Source: Taenia hydatigena (lineage: Eukaryota; Platyhelminthes; Cestoda; Cyclophyllidea; Taeniidae). Taken from it: 64,000 bases of DNA. Shown one piece after another: positions 1 through 13,000 of this stretch. A model generated the notes under the pieces. That model was not told the origin of the DNA, searched no databases, and was given only the letters and a program-made list of their open reading frames with translations. The position numbers and the translations under genes are program-made. How positions within the stretch are numbered: the stretch's first letter is position 1; each line of letters starts with the position of its first letter. The stretch lies in the NCBI GenBank assembly GCA_036345935.2, contig JADWOT020000005.1:1550001-1614000 (forward strand), read 5' to 3'.

Positions 1-289
1 TGTTAGCTGGCGTACCACTCGTCAACCCTATGCCTGCAGGTAGGTTAGTGTAGGCAGTCAAAAGCAAGACACTAGTTTCCTCCTGTACTGCCACAAAGGA
101 CTTTCCCATCGTGTGATAATATATGGATCACTGTGAATGTCACCTTGACTGGAACACCTTCATTCCATTCCTCCCCACCACAATGGCAAGACGCAGCGCC
201 CAAAGCCTTGACGTAGCTTAGCTTACCCTGGCTTTGCATAAAAAGACCTAGCGTAGCAAATCCTAGCTCAACTTTGTTAAGTTTGATAC

Positions 290-2880
290 GTGATGGCGGT
301 CGAGACAGCAGCTACCCCCTCAACCATCAGTGAGTCAGTGCTCCCTACTTCATCCCCTTTCTTCTATGCCTGCCCTGCCTTTGTCCTTTACCAAGGCCCT
401 TGTAGGACCAGTCAAACAATTTCAGCGCTCAGACACAGCCTGCGCTGCGTCGATACTCACCTTGCAAGGCTTGCAAGACAAGAATCAAGTAATCTTGTCA
501 CCGTAAACATCACTTCCTTTACGTTGCATCTCACCGCCTTGCCTACCTCACCATCTGCTTCACCTCCCTGCTTAATGCGTCAAGAGTTGGCAAAGATATC
601 CACCCATTCACCATTATAACACATTGGCTACACAGCATTAGTTTTGATATCCCCTTCCTACTATCAAGCATCTCTTCATCTGTAACGGATCATTCCTTTG
701 CTAATTAGCCCATCAGCAATATTGTTCTCCAAAAGCACATCTGAGCTGTCGAGTGTACTCATCAGTGCCACTTGACGCCGCACCGTGTGAACACTACTAG
801 ACGAGCAGTCAAACAAAATCGTTTGAGGATCGGTAAAAAATAAGGAAGTTGATCAATTATCCAGATTACACGAGCACACTGTTAAGAAGTTTTCTGCCTC
901 TAAAATCTCTTCAATGCAGGCCTTTTCAGCACACTTTTCTGTTTCGTTAACATTTGTTGTTTTTTCTTTGATTGGAAATTCGGAGTGAAATCATCGCATT
1001 GGCAATAGGTTTGATCATTTAACGAATCGGTGCGCATGGAAGATGACGCCACGAAGTGGCTGACGAGACTGGTGAGACTAAGGGTCCCGTTAGCTAAGTG
1101 AGCACTCGAAACAAGCCTCAGTCTCCTGTAGTGCCTCTCTTAGTGGTGAATCGTCGATCTTCCCAGGCAAGAAATACTGATTAGTGCGTTGTTAATTGTC
1201 ATACTAAACCAAGGCAGAACCAGAACATTTTCACTTTGTTTTGCCATGCCCTGAATTCGCATCGAGAGGGAAGGTTTGTGCATTTTGTGCTTTTAGCACT
1301 CTGTTGAAATGTGTCGGTTGTCAATCAAATTCATGCAGCCAATAAATTTGGAAAATAAGTACCATCAGGCTAAGAAAAAATGTAAGCTTACAAGTGCTTC
1401 GTTTGGCTTCAGCATCTCGGGTTTAAGGGTGTTGTGCTTATGATGAGTTTTAATTGCAACTCTTGCCTGACTCTCTATCGCCTTTATCGTGACATAACAA
1501 ACGACATCTTTGCATGGCTTAATTTTAACGCGTTTCCTATGAAAGAGGCTTTGAGTAATCACCCGTTCATTTACCATGCCATAGAGACCCAAAAAAAACG
1601 TTGACTAGATATTACTAAAATGATGACAAAACTACTAGTTCAACTGAAACCGACAAATTTTCGTTAATTTTCTCGCCTAAAACTGTCCAGAATTGCACAA
1701 ATTTGACACAAAGATTTTATTAAACCAGCCATCTGTACATTTATCTCTCATCCATTCCCCCTTTTTCCACGCCGCATCTATCCGATACGAACAATGCTGC
1801 CGGTTTTGAACATCTCGCTTTAAAATGCATTAATTCGTTCGCTTGGATTTTCATTTGACGAACTGCACCTAAAATGGTCATTTGGGATCCAGCTCTACCA
1901 TCTCACTGCCTTCAAATCGTCGTGCTTCTCTTCATTTATGCAGAATGGCGAGATGTCAAGCTTGCAAGTTTGAATCTCGCTATTGCCCTCCTCACGTCCT
2001 CTGAGCGAATCTGGTCTTAGTGGTTTTATGCCTCCTTAGCTTGCCTTAGCTTAGCCCAGCGTAGCATACCCAGCCCAAAAAAATTGCCGCATTGTCAGCC
2101 TACGGTAAAGTGACGCTCTCTACCTCCATACTTGCCTTTGCCTTCCATTAGGGTCCTTGTAAGACCAGCCAAACACCAACAGCTCGTAGGCACAGTTTGA
2201 GCTGCATCGATGCAGACCATACAAATTTGTGTAAACTCAACATCTTTCACGCTACCCCTCCCCGCCATCGCCTTTACGCCCTTGCCTAATGCGTACCTAC
2301 CCATTCCCCATCGCATCGGGTTGCCCACACATGATCCTCTGCATCATCCCCTTATTACCATTGAGTCTCTACTAAGCAGTCCACCAGTAGTATCGCTCGC
2401 TAAAATTACACTTACGCTATCGAACTTGCCGAAGTGTGCTTTCATAAGTGCTGAAAGGTTAGAATTAATTAGTAGCAGCCATCACAATCTTAGCTTCCTT
2501 CACGCAGCTCCTCACTGCCTTGCCCTCCCTACCCCCACCATCTTACACATTTCGCTGCTCCAATCGTGGAGACGCGGCAGAAGCATTAGCGCGTACATCA
2601 CTTTCATTTCATTACTAATGACCTCCTCCCATTGTCTAGGAGCTCATGTGATTTGCTAACCAGCCCATCTGTAGTATTACTCTCCAATATTACGCATTCA
2701 TTGTAGTGCCCTCATCAGCACCACTTGACGCCACGACGTTGTAACCATACCAAGTGAGCAATCAAGCAACCCCTTGCCATGAATCGGTAAAGGATGAAAA
2801 GTCGATCGACCATCCAGACCACATGATTGCATTTTTAGTGATTTTTTAATCTGGCAGGTCTTCAGTTCTAAACTTTCTGT
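290..2880 (+). repeat. Internal diverged module repeated twice inside copy 1
   Basis: A module of about 0.7-0.9 kb occurs at roughly 290-960 and again at roughly 2095-2870. Shared landmarks in order are the CCTTGTARGACCAG segment (392 and 2154), the CTGCRTCGAT segment, the GCTAATTAGCCCATC or GCTAACCAGCCCATC segment (697 and 2656), the CACTTGACGCC segment, and the ATCGGTAAA segment followed by a CATCCAGA-type site. The same pair is present in copy 2 at about 32788-33400 and 34440-35230, so the internal doubling predates the larger duplication. The + strand here is pyrimidine-rich. Function is unknown. Confidence 0.6.
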
Positions 2881-5410
2881 ACGTAGATTTCCACGTTCAT
2901 TATCCTGAAATTTGTTTCAAATGGCTTACGAGAAAACTAGGCGCGCCCAGATAGTTTTAAACCCCCTCGTCGGGATCACATTCACACCTCATTCCATGAG
3001 TCACTCCACCTAGGCAGAACCCAATGCAAAGAAACCTCATCCTCCGACTAAGTCTGGACCAAAGCTACATTTGGAGACATTATATAGGTATAAGAAGGGC
3101 CCAGGTAAGCAGCACAGGTGACGCTAGCACTTCCATGGCACATACTGTAGACGTCAAAACGTGAAGCATTAAAGGTAAGCCAAAAATATAAAGAATCTCA
3201 GTGTAAGGTGTCCATCATGGTTCGAACAACGTCCTCGACCTCTACTAGCCCTCATTTGAGGAGTTCGCTCTCATAAACCAACCATCACAGGTGGTCATGT
3301 GGACTAGAAACGACCGCGGCACGGAAAATGAATGCAATAAGTTTAATTTTATGAACAGAAGGGCTCATTATCAGCATCTCAAACCAATGGCATACATGGG
3401 ATTCCCGTGTACTCACCTCTTTGTTAGGCGAACTTTTACCCCACCAAATCAATGCATACGCATAGTTCAACGATGGTAGAGAATCAAAACCTAGCAAGGT
3501 TGATCCTTCAGATGTCCATTTTACACTGGTCATTACCAATTTCATGTTGAGAAATAACCAAACACTCTCAAGCTTCCCAACACCCACCCAACGGTTCCAT
3601 TTCCTTCCCCGCCGACTGCAAAGAAACCAAGACTCAGGCAAAGAAAGTCTAACCCGAAAAGTCGCAGACAAATCACACAAACGCATCTATATGCAAGCCA
3701 AAAGGGGGAAGAGGGCACCCCACCGGGCCTTGTCGTCAAAGGCACGGCAGTGAGTCCAGCGAGACCTGCAGCTCTGAGCGTCAGAAAGCACTGACAGGAG
3801 GTCTCCAACCCTCCCTAGTAGTTCTGTGTAATTTCGTACGAATTAAGCCTTAGGGTGGCTGTGGTAGTGTCCGTAGCAGAGCATCCGTTTTAAACACCGC
3901 TCCCACCCTCTCCGATGATAATGCCCCAGCTGAACTTCTGCCACCTCCTCTTTTTCTCACACTACCTCTCTCCATCCTCTCGACGTCCACGGTCGTTACA
4001 GTGATCTGAATCACTACTGTCACCCTGAAAATGCTTAAGAAATAGGAAAACAGATAGATTAAATGTTTTCAACAACGGAATCAAGTTGTACAGGCAATGC
4101 AAATCATTGCAGTTTGAATGATTTTGTGCACCCAGAATACAGTCAATGAGAGATTGACAAATACATCTCGACGGTGGTTGGAGAACAAAAGGAAGTAACG
4201 GGACAGTTCGTCCGCTTTAACAACAAATTCTTTTCAGCGTCATCACATTCCGCAGAACACATACACTTACACCTTAAAGCACTGGGCACACGTAAAACAC
4301 GGACTACTACGTGAGACACCAGTGGCACTAACATTGGTTCCGACGATTTTCCATATCCTTAATGTAAACCTGGAATAGGTATAAATAGAATAAAGCACGA
4401 TTATCCATTACAAAAACGGTACGGAGTAGCGTGCCTCGGCAGTTCATTGAAAAACAGCATGGAAATCCTATTCGACTGCAAGAAGACAACAACGAAAACG
4501 CGAACCCACGACAAATGCAAGGTGATTCTGACTCAAGTCACTTCCACCCAAATTCTCGCCCCATTTCCTGATTGTTTGTTCGTTGATAAACAAGATGATA
4601 TTAGCAGAAACAACCAACAAATTCGCTTGATAGTCCTCAAAACCTATGTATGCCACAAATAGCGTGTAAATTTTAAGAAGGCTTCCTTCGAAAACGCAGA
4701 ACAATAAGAAGTAAAGCGGGAGTAATCTTTCTACTCAAAAGTTCGACTTGAATATGCTTATTTGATGCACCATGCATTGTGTCTGCACTACATTTCCAAC
4801 TTGGGAAAGATAAGATTTATGCTTCACTGCTGATATTTATGCAAGTCATGACGCAAATTACTGTCCCTTACTTACCAACACACAGTAAGCTTAATTCGGT
4901 AACAGTAGCTCCAGAACACTGACACAAACACTCTGCCAACTGGTCGTGATCATAATTGCTTAAGAACACATGCACACACACACCAAACCCCGCCATACAT
5001 CACCCTTTTCAGTTAGGCTAGAACAATTATGCAAGTAACAGACTAAGGGAAGCCAGTTACTCCTTTAAACGGACAATGAAAACAGGAGGCATGGTCTGTG
5101 ACACAAATGCGTAAAATCAGACAATGGCATGATTGGATGATAATGACCACAAAATCAGTCCTGCCGAAACCTGACGTACATATGACGCACCTAAACAACT
5201 AGCACCAACAGTGGCAGCAGTAGAACGACATTCGTTCAAGGTCCACATGAACAAGGGGACCACATAGAAAACAGAAAAGTAAAGAGCAACACAGTCTGCG
5301 GCAGATGAAAAAGGCTACACTTTACGGTGGGAATGCACATTTCACCATAGTAGACAAATGACAAACGAATTGCATATGATTTGGGGGCTTTCCAATGCCA
5401 GCCAACTCAC

Positions 5411-5697
5411 CCTTATGAGGGCTTGCAAATTAGCAAGTCTCTTCCTCCACGCATCCACGTCCTTCATTTGCACTAACATCTGGTCCTTTCTGTCTACCAC
5501 GTCACGAACGCAGGAATCAAAGTATCGCAGCGCACTTTGCAGCCCCAGCATTCCCAGTGAAGATTCGTCAGCGATTGCCAATCAATAAAACGCCCTGACA
5601 AGCAGTAGAGTCTCGGCGAGGTCCGTGTCCTTCGAAAAACTTGCAGAGTTCGAAGTGCCAGTTTCAACAGTCACCAACCCGAAAAACATATTCACAC
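5411..5697 (-). pseudogene. Sorting nexin-like BAR-region exon with an in-frame stop
   Basis: Read on the - strand, a strong acceptor (pyrimidine tract then CAG at 5700-5698) opens a 287-bp frame. It closes at a consensus donor (AAGG followed by GTGAGT, 5410-5405). The translation is one continuous frame except for a TGA at 5584-5582, about 40% of the way in. The second half is amphipathic and charged, with a VVDRKDQMLVQMKDVDAW stretch. That resembles the RRDQ-type helix of SNX4/7/30-like BAR domains, which bind endosomal membranes (family knowledge, from memory). Kept splice sites argue for a genomic gene fragment, not a processed copy. A possible upstream exon starts with Met at about 5895 (-). 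This segment is absent from repeat copy 2. The family call is tentative; a different coiled-coil protein is possible. Confidence 0.35.
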
Positions 5698-6814
5698 CTG
5701 TCAAAACAAAGAAAATGCAGAGAAACAATCGCCAATATAGTGAAGTCCTACTACAACCCTACCTACCAAATAGACAGATCGACACCTGATCTGAAGGCGA
5801 CGTAGGCTGCATGTGAACGATTCCTCCGCAGCAGAATCTTTACCACTTCGACTTGGATTTGTTTGGGCTGCACCTGCTGAAGTAGCGGAAGACATGACGT
5901 AGTTCACCAATGGAGAGGAGCATACTCAAATCGCCTTCCGTGTCCAATAAGCACGGGTCGCTATGCCAAAATAGAGACTAGAGAAACTTTGGCAGCGCAA
6001 CAGTTACAAAGCAGTTTTATTCAGGCTAAAAAAAGAGGAAGAGCGGATTCCCTAGCACAACATGTACACAGAGCCTACTGGGAAACGAAGACATCAAAAC
6101 GACTCACAGACCAGATACCCTTCTTACCTGAGAAAGGTAGGGAGGACTAACAAAACCCAGCCTCAAATTATTTGTTACTAGGCAACCCCTTGGACAGTTT
6201 AGCTCCTTTTGACAATCAGGGCCTATCTGATCTAAACCCAACCGGCATTATAACTCCCCACGTCCACCGTACCGACAGACAATATACTAAGGACAGTGAC
6301 CTTGAAACTAGGAAGACTAACAACACACTTTGTCGACTTAAAATGTTAATTCTAAAGAAAAGGTGGAAGACAGATTCATCACAAATACCTAGTTTTTAGC
6401 TTTAAATAGTTTTTCTTGCTGCAATCCAAAAACACTTTGTTTAAGAAGTTACGTTAGTTTAAAATACAAAACGAACTTAACCACAATACTGATTGGTACA
6501 TCCTAACTACTCTAAAAATGGTTTCCTTAAGTACACTTTATAAAATAGCATTTTTTCTGCGTTGAAACATTTTTTGTCCCTCATGCGCATTCATCGATAT
6601 CTGCAGCCGAATACCAGAGGTTAATAAAAGTAACGAAGAAACCAATACACCAGCATAATGATATACGACAACGTACTATCATATAAATGTTAATGCAGAT
6701 GATTTCACTTTTTTACTTTGCTTTGCTTCCGCCAACCTTGCTATGAGAATGTGGGTTATTCCTAGGCATCTCCATAATAGCTCAGTGTAATAGTTATGTT
6801 GCAATGCTTTGTTT
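5698..6814. other. No supported gene
   Basis: This holds the end of direct repeat copy 1 and A/T-rich sequence. A - strand open frame at 5701-5910 begins MSSATSAGAAQTNPS after two residues. It is partly conserved in copy 2 (37235-37335), where it carries a stop. It could be the 5' exon of the sorting nexin-like fragment, but I cannot prove a splice between them. Confidence 0.4.
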
Positions 6815-6870
6815 GTATATGTAGCTATTCGAGGCTTTTTTAAAGGCAAACGAAGCAGAATACTAAGGTA

Positions 6871-6907
<37 letters not shown>

Positions 6908-7030
6908 TATTCAACGAGCAGAGGGCAGTAAGCTGCTGGCATGGCCCGGAGACCAGCCTACGCAGCTAGAGCGATTTGGCCACCTCTGTGATTCTGCTCG
7001 GAACCGGTAGTTCAAAAAAAGTATTGCAGT
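6815..7030 (+). repeat. Dispersed repeat A, copy 1
   Basis: This aligns with 58325-58510. Shared blocks are ATTCGAGGCT, GCAGAATACTA, TAGAATATAT, GTRAGCTGCTG, ACCAGCCTACGCAGCTAG, CACCTCTGTGA and ACCGGYAGTT followed by an A-rich run and AGTATT. The (AT)n tract lies inside it; the second copy has almost none. The size and A-rich end would fit a SINE-like element. I see no convincing pol III A and B boxes, so the class is open. Confidence 0.65.
6873..6902. repeat. (AT)n microsatellite
   Basis: An uninterrupted run of AT dinucleotides, about 15 units, lies inside dispersed repeat A. Confidence 0.95.
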
Positions 7031-10000
7031 TCGCACTAAATAATTTCCTCAAATTCATTTGCTGGCTAAATATGGTGGCTTCTAGAGCTCTGTAGTGGTA
7101 AGCATGCTACTCAATTGGGTTATAGTAGAGTGTGAAATCACATCCTTTTTGAGTGATTGGAACATGATAAAATAACTTGTTTTATTCTCCAACAACGCAA
7201 CATTGCGCGACTTTGATTAAATCCCTTTTTTTTCACAAATAGTTTCTAGAGACCACTCACCGATTTCCCTCTTCAAGCAGACGGAACCTGGGCTGCCGGA
7301 GCTTATTAGCAATGAACGCTTGCTGCATTCTTCCAAATGGATAGAGGCGACTAGGCGACCGGTTTTGGCCCATACTTGTTCTGAAATGCTCATTCGTGCG
7401 ACTGGATGAAAGACTTTATGTAACCTCATATTCAGCCATCTGCAAGACTCACGGCCAGCAGGACTATGCAACTTTGACCACGTCTCGTAAGATTGTGGAA
7501 ATAGAGCAAGTGGTAAGTTCGTTGCCTTTCTACTTGTTTATTTTGTTAGGTCACTGGCCTCAATTTATTTACTTACCTGCTGTTTGGTTAGATCCTCAGA
7601 CCTTTAATCATATCTATGCACCTTTTACCGCCTGAGGTTTTACTTGTCGGCTGTCCACCCTCCAGCCTTCTCTTTTGCCCGTTCGATACATGTGAGCAGG
7701 CGAACGCTGGCTGTTTTGGGAAGAATCAGGTGCCAAGGTGACAATAGCCAGAAATGGGGTGTAGGAGTGAGGCGGAGAGGAGGAGATAAGTTCTGGGTTG
7801 ATGGAACCCAGAGCATGGGAAGCAAATAAGGCAAATGCCTAGAGAATTAGGGCAAGGGTTGTTATTACCTAGATGTTTGTAGAGGCAATGTGGCCGATAT
7901 TTAGAGAAGTGGGTTCTAGAGTGGTAAGAGCTAAGTGCGTGGGGAACTCGGCTGGATAATCAGAGTTGTTAGGGATGGGTGGCAGCTGCATAGCCCCAGT
8001 TCTGGCGACAGACCTGGCTCATGCTGCATCGCATCATGTACTAAGCTGCAATATCTGGCCCACAACTGCCTGCGTGGGTACGAGTGCAAGTGGCAAAAGT
8101 GAAGCATTTCGACTTGAGTCCGGAGGCTTAGAGCATGAAGCACTAAACCCAGTGCAATTTGTGATTGGTGATAGCAGACTTGCAGCACCATCGTTTAACC
8201 ACACGAATTACCAGGTGGTATAGCAAAGTCATGCATCTTTACTAGTGATAGTAGTGGCACGGCCGCCCCGAGTTGCGAAAGCAGCGTTCGTGTTTGCCGA
8301 GTACAATTGTGAGCAGGGAAGGATAAAGGCACATAGAATGATCAGCATACACCAAAGATTTGTGAATTGACGTGAATCCGTTCACCTCGACGAACAAAAC
8401 AGTTGAGTGGAGGATGTTGAGGCAGCGTTTTCTATAATGCCGGGGAATGACATTACGCACCAACAATGCGCTGAATGTGCTTACTCAGATGGCGTTGGGA
8501 CTGCCGTCAAGTTTTAGGTGTCGACTTATCCTAATATGGCACAATGGCCAAGATACAACGAGGGCCTCTTAACACATTCAAGGGGCAGACAAACGGCGAG
8601 TGTAGCATGAAACATGTTGCTCCAATGCAACTAAAACATCATTCCACTGTGGATAGATTTACCAATCTATGTCGATCCTTGCGATCAAGTAATTCAACAC
8701 CTCCGGAGCTATGCCAGAAGCGGTGCTACCCCTCAGGATCTCGTGTCTCATCACTAGGGTCATATGCATACATGCCACCCCATCTGTCTAGGGCCACTTG
8801 ACTCATGTCGATGAACGCTATGCGTTGATTGCTGTCGCCTCAGGGTCATGTAACTCACAAACACGGGATCTACGCATCGCTTTACTTCCATTTCTTTAAT
8901 TGCCAAACAATACACCGTACGCTTGGTGCGTGCATTTTAGAAGTGGATACGTGGGCTAAAAATCAGAAATTTCCTGGCTGAATTATCAGACAGTGTTCTT
9001 ATTATTGCTCTAGGAGTTGCGATTGAATGAATTTCTGCATTGAAGATGGCATTTCAAATCTGTCTCATTTTGCTGGCGGTCTTCAGTTTGTCTAAGAGAC
9101 TCTAGGCGGCCTGTAGTGGGATACCTTATTCTCTTTAGTTCTGTGGGGATTTTAGCCAGGCTTGGGATTACTCACTTAACTGATGGGTCTGAGGACCCAT
9201 GCGAGGTCGCTTCCCTCTTTTCCCCTTCTGTTACCCTAGGTTCCAAAAGAAATTAGAATAGGAAATGCTAGGCAAAGATGCTTTAGCTATTTCTTCAAAC
9301 ATGGAACGAAAATACAGAAGTATAAAATGGCAACAGTAGCAGTAATTAAAAGAACTTTCATAGTGTTCATGCTTTTAAGACATAAAATTTAACTTCCCTG
9401 TTCCACTATGGCAAGGTTTGCGCGTTCAAATCGCAGCGTTGAGAGTTCCAACGAAAACCGAACAAGCACAAGCACATGAACGTTTGATTAGAATCGTGGG
9501 CTGTTTTTCTTACTATTTCAAGACTTTGGCGGAAATAGTAACAGCATTAAAATGAAATCAATGGAAATATTGTGGTTACGAAACCACTGGCAGCGAATCC
9601 GAACACCCTCCGATCGACCAGAGTCTGCACAGAAGCAGAGCAATTTACTTTTTCATTTCATTTTACTTTATGTTACTTAATAAGAAAAGAGAGCGATGCC
9701 AGTTGCGGGGTCGGTAGATGTGGATGGTGGCAATGAACGGCAGTACCATCTCTTCAAAAGCATAAGCGGCCACCTCTGAGCCAAATATCAAGCTATCCTT
9801 CTCTCGTTGGCTAGCCTAATTTAGTTCTGCGCACTCTTCTCTACTTCAAAACCGCGAGTTTCTCGAACAAGCCGAGGCGAGAACTCACTCTCACTGCGGT
9901 GCAGGCATGCGTCGTCTTAACTCGGGCAAGCATAAATGATGGAAAATCTATAAGTTTTGCGGCTATCATCGCTGGTGCCAAGGGTGAGTTAAGAGTGAAC

Positions 10001-13000
10001 TAAGCTTGTGCGACTTGTGCGGGTGAAGTAGAAGCCAATTATGCTGCATCCGTGCGCGCAGACTAAAGTGATTTTCACGATCATGCCCTACTGATTTCTT
10101 AGCCACATCTTTGAAGTTGAGCACATGACTCTTCTAACACTTAGCGGAATGAGATAAATCAGTAGTGAGGCGTTAGAAAAGATAGTAGTGAGAACTCTCA
10201 TGTTAGCACAATTTATCCCTTTCTGCACGTAACCATGCTGCAGTACACAAAAGTCACTTTAATGGCATCATTGCCTTTTGTTGTAGAGCAAGGTACTTCG
10301 TGACCCGTGCAAAATTTACAAAGCTTATACCGTAGTTGCAGGCTAATCATTAATGCACCGGTTATCAGGAGTTTGATTTCCCAATTTTACTTAGGAAACA
10401 CCCTACAAATGTGGTATATAGCAGTCTATTCTGAGGTATTGAAACCAATAGTTGCGACACAAATATCTACCTTTTGATTTTCCTACTTGGAAATTGAATC
10501 GGAGAATGTAAATTTATCCACGATTACAGCTATTCAGAAAAATCTGGCTTTGAGAAATGTGTAAGTACTGAATGTTCCATAAATTAAAGAAGTATGACGT
10601 AGGATATTCATAAATGCAAAAATGCATGGCAGCTCTGCCCTTGTGCTTTCGGCATTCCACTAGGTTTAAGGGCATTAATACCTCAGAACACCGTTTCCCC
10701 AGAGGAAACTTTTGGCCGTTGATTCACTTCATTGACGGTGTCTCACTGAGCAATCACGCGTTAATGAATGAATGCCTTTAATGAATACAATTAGCTCTAT
10801 CTAAAATGAGGTCCAAGTACTGGGGTGAAACATTTGACAACGGCATCTCGCTCACGCTTGACCCTAGGTGGAAGTTCAATGGTTTCAAATGAGCATGAGG
10901 TCATGATACCGTCAACAACTTTGCCAAATAGAGTACTCCGACTCTGTAACACTAGGTGTGGGTAATTTTGGTTGCCTTCTGCTCATAAACACCGCGACCC
11001 TTCACATCTCGAAGTGATAGGTAGGTTTGGATTTATCCTGAGGCTACCTCCCTACTTTCCTTCTGCTCTGCGTTGGGTGATGACCTCATCACGCAATAGT
11101 GCAAAAATAAGCTCAACACAACCTCGTTTGGCGGGATTTTCACACCAGGAATCTTCTTGGCAGTGTTTGGTACGGGAGTTTCAACTTCTGTATAGCAATC
11201 CTGATTAAACAGTGGCCACAATTGCACTTGGGCTTCCGTGCAAACCGAGTCGAATTCTTTAATTGATGCCGATCACGGTACCTCAAAGGGGAGGAACATG
11301 GTTTTGGTAGCGATTATTGCTACGGGTTTAAGAGGGAACGTCACTAAAAATCTTCAACCGATCTGGGTTATCACTTCTCGCATGTCCAACATTTTTCGCG
11401 AACTTCTTCTTTAAAATAGGGATTGATATTCCAGTCGAACTTGCCATTAAATAGCAGGACCTCTCCGTTAACTACGATTGAATTTAGCATGAGTCCCCGT
11501 GACCGGGCTTCGATCAAGTCGTAGCAGCAGATAGATGAATGATTTTTCAATGAAAACCACTGTACTTGACTAGCGTGATGTTTTGCGATTCACGGAATTC
11601 TGCAGAGTCACTTTGCGGCGTCCACACCCATGCAATATGACGTTTGTATTGCCAATGATAGCCCTGCTCCAAATCGTTGGGATCTGCAGGGATTGCCTCA
11701 ATTGTGATGGTATTAGTTATGATGATCATCGGCAATGTGTTTGTCTGGATAAGAAGCATAGGCGAACACATGCTTATGAGTGGTTTGAGCTTTCTGCAGT
11801 TTATACATATGTCACACGAAGGAATTGGAAGAATAGGCATTCGCTTTCACCACACTTTGGTTGAAGCAAAAAGGAATAAGATTACAAAAGACTCCAGACC
11901 AATAATCGGAAGGTGATGTACCTTGGGGTGTGTTCAAGGACTCTATGCGTGCAGCACTTTGGAAATCAGAGCAACTCCTGGATTTTTTGCATCAGAAGGG
12001 CAAATACTAGTTTGTCCAAGAGATGGTGAGTCTCACTGTTGCTGTTAGGAGGAAATCTCCGCTGCATTTTGCATTTCAAAAAACTCATAGTGTAATCATG
12101 TGTTATTTGAAATGTTATCCAGTTGGACAAAACACAATACTTGTGAAACAGATACGCTGTCACACACACGAATCAAATAAAACGCTTAGCTATTGGATCT
12201 GAACGACTTTTTGGTGCTAACTGTTAAAAAACCGTTTCCTTGTCACTCGCCGCATCTTAGTACTTATGAATTATCAACAAATTGAATTGAGTTGTTTCCT
12301 CTAAGTGGTACCATCTCCTTCATCCCCGTTGGTGCCTAACACAAAGCGATTAGCTGAAGAAATTGGTTAAATGCGTCGCCTAATGGATGCTTAAGTTGCC
12401 TTTGTGCAGACTTATGTCCACTGGTTAACCATCTCCGGCATGTCGTTTACCAAAAGAAGGCAGAATATTTGTAGCCACAATCGAGATGAACGACTTTAAG
12501 GAGAAGCGACGTGTCAAGTCCATATTTGCCTTGAGTTGGAGCGCATCTTCAATGCTCAAAGCAGAAGGTGTCAAACCGAAAGTTTGGAAATCACGATTTC
12601 ATGCTACATTACTAAGTAATTGTTACCGACACCAGTCAGTCCCCTGCATCTATGAAGTTGTACTTGCTCCTGAGCTGGATATTTTACTAGTTACCTCCTG
12701 CTCCACATGCATAACCTTTTATGCCACGTGATGCCACCTTTTATTCAACATCCATGCAGGGACGTTAATTCATTGTTAGCTACGAAAATGTGCATTTTGT
12801 GCTAAAGTACTCACCAGTTCTAGGACGATTTAGTTGTCTTAAAATGTCCCTAACTGTTCCGGGAATTTCAAGACTGCTTGCGTGCAATGGTGTGGCAAGA
12901 AAGCTACAACTGGCAAAGCACTTGTCCATAATTACTTCATGCTCACAAAAATTTTGTCAGCTTTCACTTTTATTTGAGTTACGTGCCAAAAGTAACACGA

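Larger units (their letters stand above)
1..6365 (+). repeat. Long direct repeat, copy 1
   Basis: This stretch aligns base by base, with many substitutions and indels, to 32501-37795 in the same orientation. Matching landmarks include the opening GGCGTACCACTC segment, the TAACACAT...ACACAGCA segment near 620 and 33120, and the CCTTGGACAGTTTAG segment near 6188 and 37620. Similarity stops just after AAAGAAAAGG (about 6365 and 37800). The left end lies outside the window. Relative to copy 2 it carries extra pieces, notably about 85 bp near 1905-1990, about 130 bp near 3980-4110, and about 790 bp at 5042-5830. I see no TIRs, LTRs or recognisable transposase, so the origin could be segmental duplication or an unknown large mobile unit. 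Confidence 0.85.

Noticed and set aside
3285..3686. 133-codon - frame in direct repeat copy 1, with a GTGAGT donor near its end
   Set aside because: Copy 2 carries a frameshift in the same place and the start has no acceptor. It may be an exon but cannot be supported.
9415..9445. GTTCAAATC, like a tRNA B box
   Set aside because: No matching A box or cloverleaf could be formed around it.
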